From contig CM060975.1 of assembly GCA_030765065.1 (NCBI GenBank), positions 202,282,007 through 202,346,006 on the forward strand: a DNA stretch of 64,000 nucleotides, given 5' to 3'. The notes beneath the pieces are model-generated. The model was not told where the DNA came from and made no database searches. It saw only the letters and a program-made list of their open reading frames with translations. The first letter of the stretch is position 1, and the number at the start of each line of letters is the position of its first letter. Below are positions 36,371 through 48,507 of this stretch, one piece after another. The position numbers and the translations under genes are program-made. The DNA is from Deroplatys truncata (taxonomy: Eukaryota; Arthropoda; Insecta; Mantodea; Mantidae).

Positions 36371-37769
36371 TTATCTTTTTTTGACGGAATTATATATTAT
36401 AGACAGGAGGTATACATTTTAAGAGCTAATTGAAATGATTGAAATTGCACCATAATAGAGCCTAACTAGATAAACTTAGGTTGGCAAAAGAGCCCGTTTA
36501 CGAAATAATTGTGCTAGAAGCTTATAACGTACTGAGATCCAACCGATTCTGTAACATTTTCTGTTCTCAAAGAGAACATTTCAGCCTATATGATGATGTT
36601 ACTCTGGGCGGTAGTTAATAGTACAACAGCCTTGGAATTTATTAAAAGAGTCTATCTTTTCATCAAATTATGAACATGTGTAGCAGGAATAATGTGAAAA
36701 ATTTGCAGTAAACATTTAATTACATAGCTAAATTAATTATTCTAAAAATGACAAAGAAGAAGAACCTATAAAACTACAGATGAACGATGTAGCAGCATAT
36801 GATTTGTGAAATTACCCCAAAAAACTTAATTATTAAATACATATAAATAGTCTTAGCTAAATAATGTTAAAGTGATTTAATACATTGTTAAATATACTGT
36901 TACATTAACAATTTGAGAATTGAAATGTAATTAAAAGTATATGTTTTAAAAGCGTAACATATAAAACGAGATTCTACTAATTGCCAGGCCTTAAATGAAG
37001 CAAAACGCCACGAAGTGCCTTTATTAACAGTTATTTTACGACAATATCGTAAAGCAAAAAGGACAATATAGTATAGTAATATACTCGTACTAAAGATGTT
37101 TATATTGTTAATGATTACAAAGAATAAAACGGGCTGGGAGATAAAATTGAACATGATATACTCCCCACATACAACATACAAATACGTAGTATTTGTAGGA
37201 AAGTTAAGTGTTGCTTATTATTACAGAAAAGAGTTGATAATAGTTTACATAAAATTATTATAATGAATTTTTCTCTAGAACACATTCTCAACAAAATAAA
37301 ATGCTTGAGAATAAATAAAACATTAATCAAAACGAAACTTGATTTATCATTCTTACTACACATGCATACATTAAACTCTATTAAAACATCAGGTAAGGAT
37401 CCCTGAGACAGACATCATCCGTGAAAGATATGTAACAAATCTTATGCCACACTGTTACATAACCATTGCTCCATCCAGAGAACAACTACTGGTATACCGA
37501 GCCACTCTTATATTCCACCCCACATATGAACAAGAAAAGCGTTTTACCATGTTGACTGAGAATTTAAACGCTAAATAATAGCGTAGACTTTTAGGGCTTA
37601 ACTCCATAATTCTAAAACTATTTAAAGCAAAGTATCTATCAAGATCCGAAACTTCACAGTTTTCTTCCGATGTCTTTGAATTACATAAAACATATAATAG
37701 ACAGAAAATGTCAACGAGGTATGTTGAACCGTAGGAAGTAGGTCGCGCACTGCGACCGTCTTAATCTAT
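36371..37769. other. No recognised feature
   Basis: Very AT-rich. The ORFs of 80-93 codons (36900-37363) lie on one strand only, are rich in I/F/L and carry no recognisable domain. Confidence 0.35.
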
Positions 37770-38460
37770 TGAGGCTATACCTCCCCCCCTCGGAAGGTAG
37801 ATATGAGGCGAAGGAGCTGGAGGAGGTTCCAGGTCCGCACGCAGGCAGGCCCACAGAGACGCCCAGAAGTTCCTAATATTGTAGCGGACCACAGGTCGTC
37901 GATGATACAATTCACCCTCTTCACAATTCCAACGATGATTCCGACCCTATTCCGCACACAGCGAGCCAGACTCCCGTAGTATAAATACATACAGAAGTGC
38001 TGACTACGCGTTCCTTAGCGCGCCCTTGTTGAGGTAACCTCGTTTCGACACTTTCTACTTGGTTATCTCATCTAATGTAATCCTCGGTGCTCAACCTGGT
38101 CCGCTACAATATTTCTAATTTGAACACCCACGCAGCAGTGAGCGAGGAAGGGCGACGCAGCTACCCTAACTGGCAGGACAGCTCACTCTGGCGCTCACGG
38201 GAGAAATGTTTCCGAAGCGCATGCATCCGATCCATCTGCCAGGCACCGCCAGCACCGCAGGACCTGAAATCACACCTGAAACGTGAAATGGAGTTGAAAT
38301 GGCAGGAAATGGGGGAAAGGAGAGATCGTGGCAGAATACACCAACACGGCATTCACCTTGGCGACCACAGGAAAACCACGAGAAACTCCATGGTCAGAGT
38401 GGGCGATCACTGTGGAACACAGATGTTGCCACGTGAACCATCCCGCTCGATATGTTAAAC
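37770..38460 (-). repeat. SINE A-type repeat, long copy
   Basis: The right half (38290-38440) matches the SINE A body and head on the minus strand (gatcgtggcagaatacacca, ggcattcaccttggcgac, ggtcagagtgggcgatcac). The left part shares cacagagacgc and agttcctaa with 30640-30690. The ORFs over it are repeat shadows. Confidence 0.55.
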
Positions 38461-40207
38461 CGTTGTTAAAATATTATTTTTTATTTACAATCACTTTTTC
38501 ATATGGTAATATGAAATGCCCCTTGGACCTTACGATATCGCTCCCAAATTTTTAATCTGAGCTCAGTAAACAAACACAAGGAAATTATTCCACAAGCATT
38601 TCTTAATTTTAATTAATTTAAGAGAAGAACATTTTTTGTGTACATATTATTGAATTTTTCAAGATTTTAGTTGTGAATTATGAAAAACAATTTCATCTGA
38701 AGTACTTGATATTTTTAACTAGTGCACAACTATTTTTAAATCCGCAATTCCTGAAGGCTCTCTTGAAAATTTCAATTCAGCAAGTTGTAACTGTAGTTCA
38801 AGCAGCATGCAAAATGCTGGAAAAAATTGAGAAAAACGAAATTTAAGGTTCAACTAAACGGTAGTCATTTTGGTATTTAAAACTGTTGATATTAGCAAAA
38901 TCCAATTGTTTAGCTACAAAGTACAAATTATAAATATAATAAAAGTGGAATAAATAAAAACAAAAAAGCAAAAATTTTCACCATTTCTTGCCAAATTTCA
39001 CAGATGCATTATTATTAAACGCTATCGTGTACCCGGAGGCCTGAAACGTCTCGAATTGGAAGGATGTTGCACTTATCAACCGTTCTTGAAAGGTCACAAA
39101 ACGGAGCAGAGGTACATCCGTGGACACCCTCCCCAAAAGAAAAGAGTCATCCGCAGATTCCAAGTGAAGATCGTGTACGTTCGTAACAGCTGTGTCAGGA
39201 ACTGTAGAATAGTCTTTGCCCTGTGAGTGGAGTGATCACCTTATAACGGTATTTCTCGGTGGTGGCGCTTATAAGCTACTGAAAGCAAAGCACGAAAAAA
39301 CGTTTCGTTGGCCGAGAGGTTATGAACGTATCGCTCCTAAGTTCCTCGGTTCAAATCTCGCATTAGTTATTGTTAATTTTGTGACTGGGTGAATAGAACA
39401 TAATACTGCATTAATATAACTTTAGCATTTTAAGTTTTAGGTAATATCTATGCACACAAAAACAGAATTCTACTAAAATACTAGTATTAAACAACTGAAG
39501 AAATAAATACAAATAAACTATTATCTTCTAAAACTTAAACACATAAAAATAAACAAAATTAATATCGGGTGTATAAATCCTGAGCACCTATAACTGCACT
39601 CATTTTCGGTTACAGATGATGTTAAATCCCTGTGGTAACATGGACGAGAAGCACAACATCCTAGGCTTCTTGAATTTGTGCCCAGAATCCTGTAAGAATT
39701 CAACAATTCCATTAGGATATCTTATCCTCACAGAGGGAATCAACATAGTCTCAAGTATTACCCTAGGTATTATCGTATATTGTTCAGTGTATCGTCAAGC
39801 TGCCACAACACACCTAGACCGTCCTTTGATATCCAACAAGATAAAGATATGCGATCATGATGAAATTGTGAAGCCACGTATTTTGCATCGTAATAACTAT
39901 TCTATTATGAACTTTACCAAACGCCGTGTATGAAATGGAGTATATTGAAAATAGCAGTCAATATGCGTTGATTAAACATTATTAACAGAAGAAAAAAAGT
40001 GCTTGCTACTGCGAACCTACCGTCTTAACTACAGGCACACCGTAAACTTTGCCAGAGCACTACAGAGCAGACACATGTGTGCATGTTTAATAATGCCGTA
40101 CAACTTGCTGCAGCGGCTACAAAACTTATTGCGTATGGCGTAGACAAGACGTTGTGCCGTGTAGGACATAGAAAAATTTGGCGTTCAAGATATGAGTCAT
40201 TTTTAGT
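38461..40207. other. Mostly unrecognised; one tRNA-like head
   Basis: At 39306-39370 the plus strand reads like a tRNA-derived head (ttggccgagaggttatgaac ... ctcggttcaaatctcgc), probably a SINE remnant and not a functional tRNA because arm pairing is poor. The 105-codon ORF at 39616-39933 has no domain I recognise. Confidence 0.35.
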
Positions 40208-41099
40208 TTCTCTACTACATATATAAGTAGGCGAAGTATTGATTTCCACTCAAAAATTCGATACCGGGATTTCACCGGAAATATATGTTTTGAGACCCCC
40301 TGAATCCAAAAAAGCATGGAAACATGTCTGTGTGTGTGTGTCTGTGAACAGCATAACTCAGAAACGAACACTCGGATAAACACCAAACGTGGTATTTAGG
40401 TTCAGTATCCTCCAGAGATGCGTCACAAAGGTTTTCAAGAAAATCCCCCCACCCCAGATTGCCCTTTACATGGAAGATTTTTCGAAAATTTTCATTTTCT
40501 CAAAAATGGCTCTAACGATTTTGATTAAAATATCATATGTTTAAGATATTTTTATGACAAATGAAATGTATATCTCGAATTTTCTGGGAATGTCTCCAAA
40601 AGTATTCTTCATTGTGAACGACTCTTGCACAACTGGTAAACCATGAAATAGACAAACGTTTACTACACAAAAAATGTAGATCGCGTTAAAATACACAATT
40701 TATGTTCATATATTTTTTTGTTGGGTGAACCATTTTCGAGATATTGCTTGTTATTCTCTTAAATTTTTCAATGCTTATTTTCTCAAATGGGAATTCGTTA
40801 TTCATTTTATGCCAAGAGTAATAATCTGTGGCAAAGAGAATGGTGCTGCACCTAGCAACCAGCTATTAAGAGATATGCTTAAAGGCAAATACAAAACAAG
40901 GGGAACATAGTACACCTTAAGCAGTAGTCAAATATTTTTAGAACTGGTCGCTATGTGTAAAATGTAATTCTCTTTGCATGTCAAAAGATGATTTCTGCAA
41001 ATGTTTATCCGGATTAATATGAAATAGACGGAGAATAAGAGTTTGTAAAAATAGTTTGTACAAGAGTAGAGAAAGTCATGTGAGTGTAACACATCAGAT
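40208..41099 (+). mobile_element. HINE-like element, young
   Basis: It runs from tttctctactacatatataa to acacatcaga. It has a short GT run at about 40330-40341. It is joined directly to the partial copy that follows. Confidence 0.75.
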
Positions 41100-41357
41100 T
41101 TTACTTTTTCTCAAATTCGTTTTTCCTTTTTTTGTCCTGTTAATGCAAAGAGAATGGAATACTCCACATAGCAACCACCTCTTAAAATATTTGACTATCG
41201 CTTAAAGCCTAGCAACTCCCCTTGCATCTAAAAGAAAATTAGCAATAAGATTAACATATCGATATCTCGATTAACATGAAGCATATGGAGAATAAGCGTT
41301 TGTAAAAATAGTTTGCACAAAAGTAGAGAAAGTCATGTGAGTGTAACAAATCAGATT
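41100..41357 (+). mobile_element. HINE-like element, 5'-truncated copy
   Basis: It contains only the 3' third of the family (actttttctcaaattcg ... gagtgtaacaaatcaga), placed head-to-tail after the 40208 copy. Either the complete copy inserted into it and the rest was lost, or the pair arose by tandem transposition. Confidence 0.7.
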
Positions 41358-43885
41358 TTTTTGTCCACGGTTGTACCTACACGGCGCAGTCAGTCAAGTT
41401 ATGGCAGCGATAAGAAGAAACGTCACAAAGAAGCGAATGCAGGCTGATATGATTATAAAAATGTTATGTTGTTCTTTCTGCTATAAGTGCAAATACAAGT
41501 GCACGAAAATTTAATTTGCCGCTCTTTGCAATGGGCTATCAACTTATATGCAGCCTGCTATTCATTACTACGATTAGGCATCCTCTGCGAAAAGTAAATT
41601 AGCCTATACTAAAGGAAGATTTTTGTTCTCCAAAATCAGTGATTTCGTAAACTACCCGCCAACCTGATCCAAGGCGGGAAACAATGACAAAAGTGCATCG
41701 ACCTTTATGGAGTTTAGTTCACTTACATTTTGTTGAGATCTTCGCTTGGATTACGTAAACTGTGTCCGCTTTTTTGGACTCTGTATTTCGTATGGGCGTT
41801 TAGACACATTTAGGTTGGTGGACTTGTCTTGCTGTTTGCCATTCTTTCCAGATAATACCTCTTAGCTCAGTAAGAGGAAAATAAATCGTCGTTTTAGAAA
41901 GAGGTCGTGTTGCTGGCTGCAAATCCCTGCTTATTTCCTATCAATATCACTCACAGTGGTGATATTTGGTGGTATTTGAGTATCCTATGGCGAAAGTCAC
42001 AGGGATCCTCCGGTAGCGACTTCTGCTTCAGAACTTTACAAACGTGTTGAACTTGCGTTGGGGATTTTACGAATACCCCTTAAAATATTTTAAAATTTAA
42101 TTTTTTTATGCTTTTTTACACCCAAGAAACAGTAGTATTAGAAGAATTAGCTGACAAAAAACTTAATAATGTGCAAAAGATCATGCAGTAATGCAAGTTT
42201 TATAAACGTCAATGTCTTGAAGAGATGGAATTTATTTAAAATTTACTAGGTACTAACATTAATAATAAGGTTATTACATTGTGGTTAAATGCGGCATTTA
42301 AGTAACAGTGTATGGATATACAAGAGAGGTGTAACGTATGGAACAACATGAATTAATACAAACTTAAAATACAGAGCATGTAGTGGCAAACTGCAAAACC
42401 TGTCCACCACCAACAGGGTTGCCAGCCATCCCGGATTTGTGCTAAATGTTCCTATCTAGTACGGTAATTGTCTCATATTTTAGAGTATTTTGATACTTGA
42501 AAAAAAAGGGGTTTTCATGTCTGGAGTTGGTAAATCCGACTGCTACATTTCTCCGTACTGCAAAAAGTAATATCCGGTAAGTTATAACGGTTGGTACTGA
42601 ACCACTTACAATGGATTCATTGTATACAAATTTGGAGATTTTGGGGGTTGGCCAACCTGGCGGATATGATGCAAAAGATTATTAACAACTGCTGTGCCAC
42701 TAAGTTTTCTCTTTTGATTAATATCCGTCAACAATGAAGGGTATTTGTTGGAAGCTTATGAAGTGAATACGAACACCGGTTTGTTTGTTGGAAATCAGGA
42801 ACAAAATTAACAATGGATAGGAATTTGAAACACAAATTGACCATGCTAAATATATAATACACTAATAAAGCTCTGTGTGTTTTTCGTAAGAATTGGAAAA
42901 ACGAAACTGAATTCAGCGATTGGTTAGTATGCAAGAACTTAATTTCAGTTTATTTTTTTTGGGGGGGGGGAGATTGACTGAAACAGTTGTCCAAATTTTC
43001 GTGTGAATTTTAATCTCATATTTAACCTAAGAGAAAATCATCATTTATCTTATTGTGAAATATTTGTATTAAAAGTACAGTTCTAGTAATGTTTTCTTAG
43101 CTGGAACAATAATAAATAACCAGTACCCTAATTATTTCTCATAACTTGGGGGATAATTGAACCGCCCCCCCGAATACCATGAAATGAGACGCTGTTGGTA
43201 TGCAATGTCGACGATAGGTACAAAGCATCTTGTAAATATTGCTGTAAGTGTTTCCCAGTTGCAGATGGAGGGGGGGACGAAATTCACATCTTTCTCTTAT
43301 TTTAATTTCAGATAACTGGCAACCGTGCTCTCAACACACCCCCTTCAAACCTTTACCGCGTTCCTTTGAATGGTCTTCAACATCGAGGACCATAAGCAAC
43401 GCTTGCTACAGTTACTCTTTCTTGGAGATAATGCACATGTATGAGCCATGCATCTGTGATTCAAACCCCCTATACAGCAAAACAATGGGATTCAGGTGCG
43501 GTGATGACATTTCCCATTCCCCAGGGTATCTTTTCCCAATCTAACATCGGAAAACATATCGACCAATGAGTGGCACAGTGAGATGCAGCCCAATATTGCA
43601 TAAACCACTCTGGATAATCGCCGATTAATCAGGTTCTGATGTTTCACCATCCAGAATTCAAGTGCTTTTCTCCGGCGACTGATGAATCAAGGAAGAATGG
43701 ATTAACAATCTTATCATCTCACAAGTCACATCACACCATTGAATTTGGAGTGTCTCAAATTTTCCTGTCCCTGGTCCAGTTGGTGTTTTGGTTTGAAGGC
43801 TGTCTCGTATTCTACAGGATAATTAACATAATTAACACTGTAAGACGGAATTACAATTTTGTTTTTTATATTTCAGATATAAACA
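41358..43885. other. No recognised feature
   Basis: About 2.5 kb without a recognised repeat or long ORF. It contains a G9 run near 42961. Immediately before the mariner ORF there is an acceptor-like ttttttatatttcag (about 43862-43876). Confidence 0.35.
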
Positions 43886-45007
43886 ATGGCGATACGAGTG
43901 ACTATACCATTGAAGGACGGATTGTCACAAGCACTTGAATTCACGAGAAGCCAAGAGCAGGCAAAACGTTGGAACAAGTGCGTACGGACTTCCAGCTACG
44001 TTTCGGACGAGAACCACCTCCAAAGAGAACACTTTTGCGTTGGGAATAGAAACTGTTTTCTACCGGTAGTGTTAAGGATAAATCAACAGGAGAGGAACAA
44101 TGCAGCGACATCGCGGAGTCAGTTAAGGATCACCAATAGCAAACGATCTGCGGAACTGCGTATACCCTGGTCAACTTTACGCAAGCATGTTCAAGAATTA
44201 AGTGACAATGATTTAAATCGAAGAAATACAGCATGTGACGCACTTCTTGACACTCTCCTGAAACTTGGCAAAGTGGTTTTCAGTGATGAATGTTCGATAT
44301 ATCGAAGCTCAAGATCAAGAAATGTTGTTTTCTGGTCGAAAGATAATCCTTATTTTTATCAGGAGATTAAGAATGACCCTCCCCATGTCATGGTATGGAC
44401 TGGTATGGAGAGTAAATAATTTTATAGTCAGTATTTTTTTTGAACGATCTATTGACCAACATGAATATCTTGATATGCTAAGAACATGATTCATACCTCT
44501 TTTGGAAACCCAAGGGTAATGTTGGTTTCAGCAAGACGAAACGCCTCCTCATTTTGCCGTTTTGGTTCAAGAATATCTCAACGAGGTGTTTCCAGAACAC
44601 TGGATTGGCCGAGGATCACCTTTATTGCCAGCTCCATTTGACTCAAAGCCCTGACCTAACATGTGACAATGCGCTCTGGGGATTCATCAAGGACATTCTT
44701 GCAGCACAACGTTATAATACAATTGATGAATTGCAAGAAGCTGTGAGACTTGCTTTAAGACAGATTACTCCAACAATGCTGAAAAGAATGTCCCACAAAA
44801 TCTGGACACGGATTATTTTGTGTTCTGAGCACGATTGTGTCCATACTTATGTTTTAGACATTTATACATGAAAGACATTTACATTAAAACAAACAGGTGT
44901 ACATTAAGACATAAAACACTGGATATAGTGTTTAGTGTATTTATAATTAAATGTTGAATAGTTATTTTAAATTTAATTGGGGTTAACGGGACTTTGTGAC
45001 CACCCTG
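43886..45007 (+). pseudogene. mariner-family transposase (DUF4817 type), frameshifted
   Basis: Plus-strand pieces in several frames form a mariner transposase with a DUF4817-type N-terminus. About 43970-44060, in one frame, reads LEQVRTDFQLRFGREPPPKR. 44130-44270 has SAELRIPWSTLRKHVQEL. 44270-44400 has the first catalytic aspartate in VVFSDECSIYRS, with NVVFWSKDNPYFYQEI and PPHVMVW. 44515-44560 carries the second aspartate in the FQQDE...PPHFA block. 44640-44700 has SPDLTCDNALWGFIKDI, and 44720-44800 the helical C-terminus. The 3' terminus gactttgtgaccaccctg is followed by TA (45008-45009). The 5' terminal repeat was not found. It is inactive because of frameshifts. Confidence 0.85.
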
Positions 45008-45009
45008 TA

Positions 45010-45484
45010 TTTGCTGATCTGCCCACGAATAATAAAACTTAGCTTAATCGAAGAACATCACCCTGTTTAAGGAAGTTGAGTTTGGCGTAATAAAATAAAG
45101 GGACTGCTTCTAATGGTTTCAGATTTTATTATCATCTTATAATTCACAAGATTTTCATGATTTTGCTTAAACGCTTTGCACTAAATATTATAAGAGAAAC
45201 ATTTTGAGAACGAAGAACAAATATGAACAGGTAATGAGATTAATTAATTGCAATGTTTTAATTAACACGCCCTACAGTTTAAAAAGTTTTCCTCGGAATT
45301 ATAACCCATAAGAATTTTAAAACTCCAGTTATAACTACTCCATAGTAAAATTAAAAGCAGCCACTGATCACAATTTCTAATTACGTCATACAAAAGAGTT
45401 ACGACAAGAAAAAAACGATTTCTCCCAGTGACTCTGCAAAACTTCCACTCTGAAGAAAGGTTTTGCATTGTCTTTACGTTGTTT
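45010..45484. other. Spacer, partly LTR-element leader
   Basis: The right end (about 45470-45484) continues the retrotransposon leader on the minus strand (gcaaacaacgtaaag). The rest, including an 80-codon minus-strand ORF, is unrecognised. Confidence 0.35.
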
Positions 45485-45503
45485 GCCCCACATATGGGCG
45501 CCA
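45485..45503 (-). promoter_or_regulatory. Primer-binding site of LTR retrotransposon
   Basis: On the minus strand, TGGCGCCCATATGTGGGGC begins three bases after the LTR end. TGGCGCCC is the core complementary to the 3' end of lysine-type tRNAs, used as a (-)-strand primer by many Ty3/Gypsy elements and retroviruses. The body of the element beyond is lost. Confidence 0.7.
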
Positions 45504-45506
45504 ATT

Positions 45507-46419
45507 TGAAGAAGTTGGTTTGTTATTTGCACCACGCTTTGGGCGTCAATTTGATGTAGTTTGTATTGAAAGAGATGTATTATATTTCAACTGTTGGGGA
45601 GCCGAACTTGAAATTCGTTGTAGCCACACGTATAGTAAACAGTTTCCGGTAGCCTTCGCCCCAATTTTTAAAAACATTCACTTTGTAATTTGACTGTTTC
45701 TTTAAGTATTATATTTATGTTTACCTCGGCTCGTCAGTATTAACGTCAGTGACACGTTTCTCTTAGTAGGGTTGGTCACAGATTATAATTTTACTTCACT
45801 CCTTTTATTAATACTTGATACGATTTAAATAACACTTCACTGATATAAAGAGAGAGCTGTGAGATGTTTTTATTAAATACTTGCACTTTTAACACGAAAA
45901 CTATGTTTGTCTCACTCAAAATACGTATAAAATCTCTCAAGGACGCATCACGCATCCGGTTACAATCACTGTCTGCAGGCAACTGACTTCTAGATTTGTA
46001 AATTTTGCTATATTTCAGTTTCTGATTGGCTAATCCTAGTCCAATAGAATACCTTAATTTAACTAAAGATTTTTCTGGTTGTTGATTGGCTATTTTATAA
46101 AATGTCACTAAAATTACATTATTGCTTCCAAGAATCACAAGTAGTATTGTTAAACTCTCAAACTCATTATTGCCTCAAGATTACCTCATTGTTACCTCAT
46201 TGTTAGCAACGTTTAACTTACTATTCTCACAGCTCCTACATTATTAAATTGCGTAATATATTCACATAACATTATTGAACATGTTTACAATAATATAAGC
46301 ATATGCAATGACTGTTACATACATTTTACAAATTATTACATACACATATTGCTTCAAGGCGGGCTGTTATTAATATAATTAGACTGAAATTATTTTTAAG
46401 TATTAAAAATACTGCCTCA
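45507..46419 (-). mobile_element. LTR of the same family as 25047-25914
   Basis: On the minus strand it starts TGAGGCAGTATTTTTAA (46419 downward) and ends CCAACTTCTTCA at 45507. It is homologous throughout to the solo LTR, including the tandem aatgaggtaac block, the tttataaaatagcc TATA-like box and the AATAAA region. It is followed by the PBS, so this is a 5' LTR whose coding body has been lost. Confidence 0.8.
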
Positions 46420-46424
46420 ACTCA

Positions 46425-47084
46425 TATAACTGGAGAGCACCTTTTGATACGTACCTTCTATGCATGAATCCGTGTTACCAATTGCTTGTGATTCGGAGCA
46501 ACCACTCTAAATTGTGAAAGAAAACAATTTTCAAACTTCAACAAATTGAATCGACGCGGAGTGACGGCGTATCTTATTGTATTGCAGCGACTCAGGGCTA
46601 GGAACGAACCCCAGCTAGCTATGGGAGTGAGGTAACACTGGGGAAAGTGTTGCAATTAGAATAGTGGTGAATCTACGTTAACGCCTTACAACGTACGATG
46701 TTTAAGCTGACCGAACTGAGGTCATAGAGCAGATCACCACGACACCTGTTATGAACGTCCCCATGTGGATTATTTTCACGAGGAGTATTTTTATAACTTG
46801 TGAATAAGAAACAAGCTCACCCGCAACTGAGGTACTTATAGACTGAGTCTAAGCCTTTAGGATATAATAAAGGGCTCAAGACATGGGGAGAAACGTTATC
46901 TCAGTTCTCATTTACCCAAGAACCGGCACCCCCTTCCCGAGTGCTGCATGCTTGAGGGCAATTGCTCTCCCACTGAGTTACGTCACCAGTGTGGCACTCT
47001 ATTTCCCGGATCGTTAGAGTATTAGGTATTTCATTCTATGGGTGTAATAAGATCGTTATATTTTTGCCATGTCATTGTCCAAGC
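46425..47084. other. Unrecognised, with a tRNA-like remnant
   Basis: The minus strand at about 46920-46995 reads gacgtaactcagtgggagag, an A-box-like motif followed by a weak B box, probably a decayed SINE head. Nothing else was recognised. Confidence 0.3.
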
Positions 47085-47648
47085 CTTATATATAATAACT
47101 CTTACGGTCAAATGGTTACACATTCTCATTCCTGAAGTGCCATGTTCAATTCCAGATTGGTGGGGGAGAGTTTTTATTATTTATTTAGGATTATCGTTAC
47201 CCTCCATAGAGTCTGAAAGTACTATCTATATGACAAACTTACGCATTGGACAGTAACGTAATAATGACAATGTTTAATATTCTCGTTCTTCTCGGAAGTG
47301 CGATAGTAGTAAACCTTAACATTATTCTCTTACGGAGAGTTTTGCCGTGATGGGAAAAATTCGTAACCATGCCCTTCTCTAACTGCTGCTATCAGCAACT
47401 TTAATGACAGGTCCACCGGCTATGAAACCGGCCACTGCTGCACATAATTCCGATAAGGTTGTTCGTTTTGTCGAGTAGTATGAATGAGGAAGTACATAAG
47501 CGATACTTAAATGTTTAAAGCATTAAACCGAAGCTTATTTAACTCATTGTAAACGAGTTACAAACATCTGAAATGTTTCTGAAGTCAAAGCTGCAGATAT
47601 GACCGTAGTAGTCAAAGGCAGGGTATAAATGAATCTATTAAGAAAAAA
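47085..47648 (+). repeat. SINE C-like remnants
   Basis: About 47140-47230 resembles SINE C just after its B box (tcaattccagattggtgggg, ccctccatagagtctgaaag). A SINE C tail (ggcagggtataaatgaatct, then A-rich) sits at about 47620-47648. They are separated by unrecognised DNA and may come from one or two copies. Confidence 0.45.
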
Positions 47649-48342
47649 TCTGATGTGTTACACTCAAATGACTTTCTCTACTCTTGTACAAACTATTTTT
47701 ATAAACGCTTATTTCCCATATGCTTCATGTTAATCGAGATATTGAGATGTTAATCTTATTGCTAATTTTCTTGTAGATACAAGGGGAATTGCTAGGCTTT
47801 AAGCGATAGTCAAATATTTTAAGAGCTGGTTGCTATGTGCAGTATTCCATTCTCTTTGCATGTCCAGGACATAAAACAATTAATAACGAATTTGAGAAAA
47901 AGTATAAGTATTGGAAAATCTAAGGGAATAACAAGCAATATCTCGAAAATGGTTCACTCAATAAAAGAACTGTGTATGACATAATTTGTGTATTTTAACG
48001 CGATCTACATTTTTGTGTAGTAAAATTTTGTCTATCTCTTATGGTTTACCAGTTATACAAAAGTGGTTCACAATGAAGAATACTTTTGGAGACATTCCCA
48101 GAAAATTCGAGATATACATTTCATTTGTCATGAAAATATCTTAAACATATTATATTTTAATCAAAATCGTTAGAGACGTTTTTGAGAAAATTTTCGAAAA
48201 ATGTTCCATGTAATGGGTAATCTGGGGTGGGGGGATTTTGTTGAAAACCTTCGTGTCGCATCTCTGGAAGATAATGAACCTAAATACCAAATTTGGTGTT
48301 TATCCGACTGTTCGTTTCTGAGTTATGCTGTTCACAGACACA

Positions 48343-48376
<34 letters not shown>

Positions 48377-48507
48377 CATGTTTCCAAAAATGCTTTTTCT
48401 GGATTCAGGGAGTCTCAAAACATGTATTTTCGGTGAAATTTCGCTATCGAATTTTTTGGGTGGAATACAATACTTCCCCTACTTACTATACGTAGTAGAG
48501 AAAGTAA
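47649..48507 (-). mobile_element. HINE-like element, young
   Basis: Full-length reverse copy (tctgatgtgttacactcaaa ... acgtagtagagaaagtaa), abutting the A-rich tail of a SINE C. It has (CA)n at 48345-48373. The plus-strand frame from 48201 is open for 143 codons, the longest version of the family's antisense ORF. Confidence 0.8.

Noticed and set aside
39306-39370. Possible tRNA gene with a B box
   Set aside because: The acceptor and anticodon arms do not pair well; more likely a SINE remnant.
43862-43890. Splice acceptor directly before the mariner ORF suggesting a domesticated host exon
   Set aside because: The downstream frame is broken several times and the catalytic blocks are in different frames, so there is no sign of a preserved domesticated protein.
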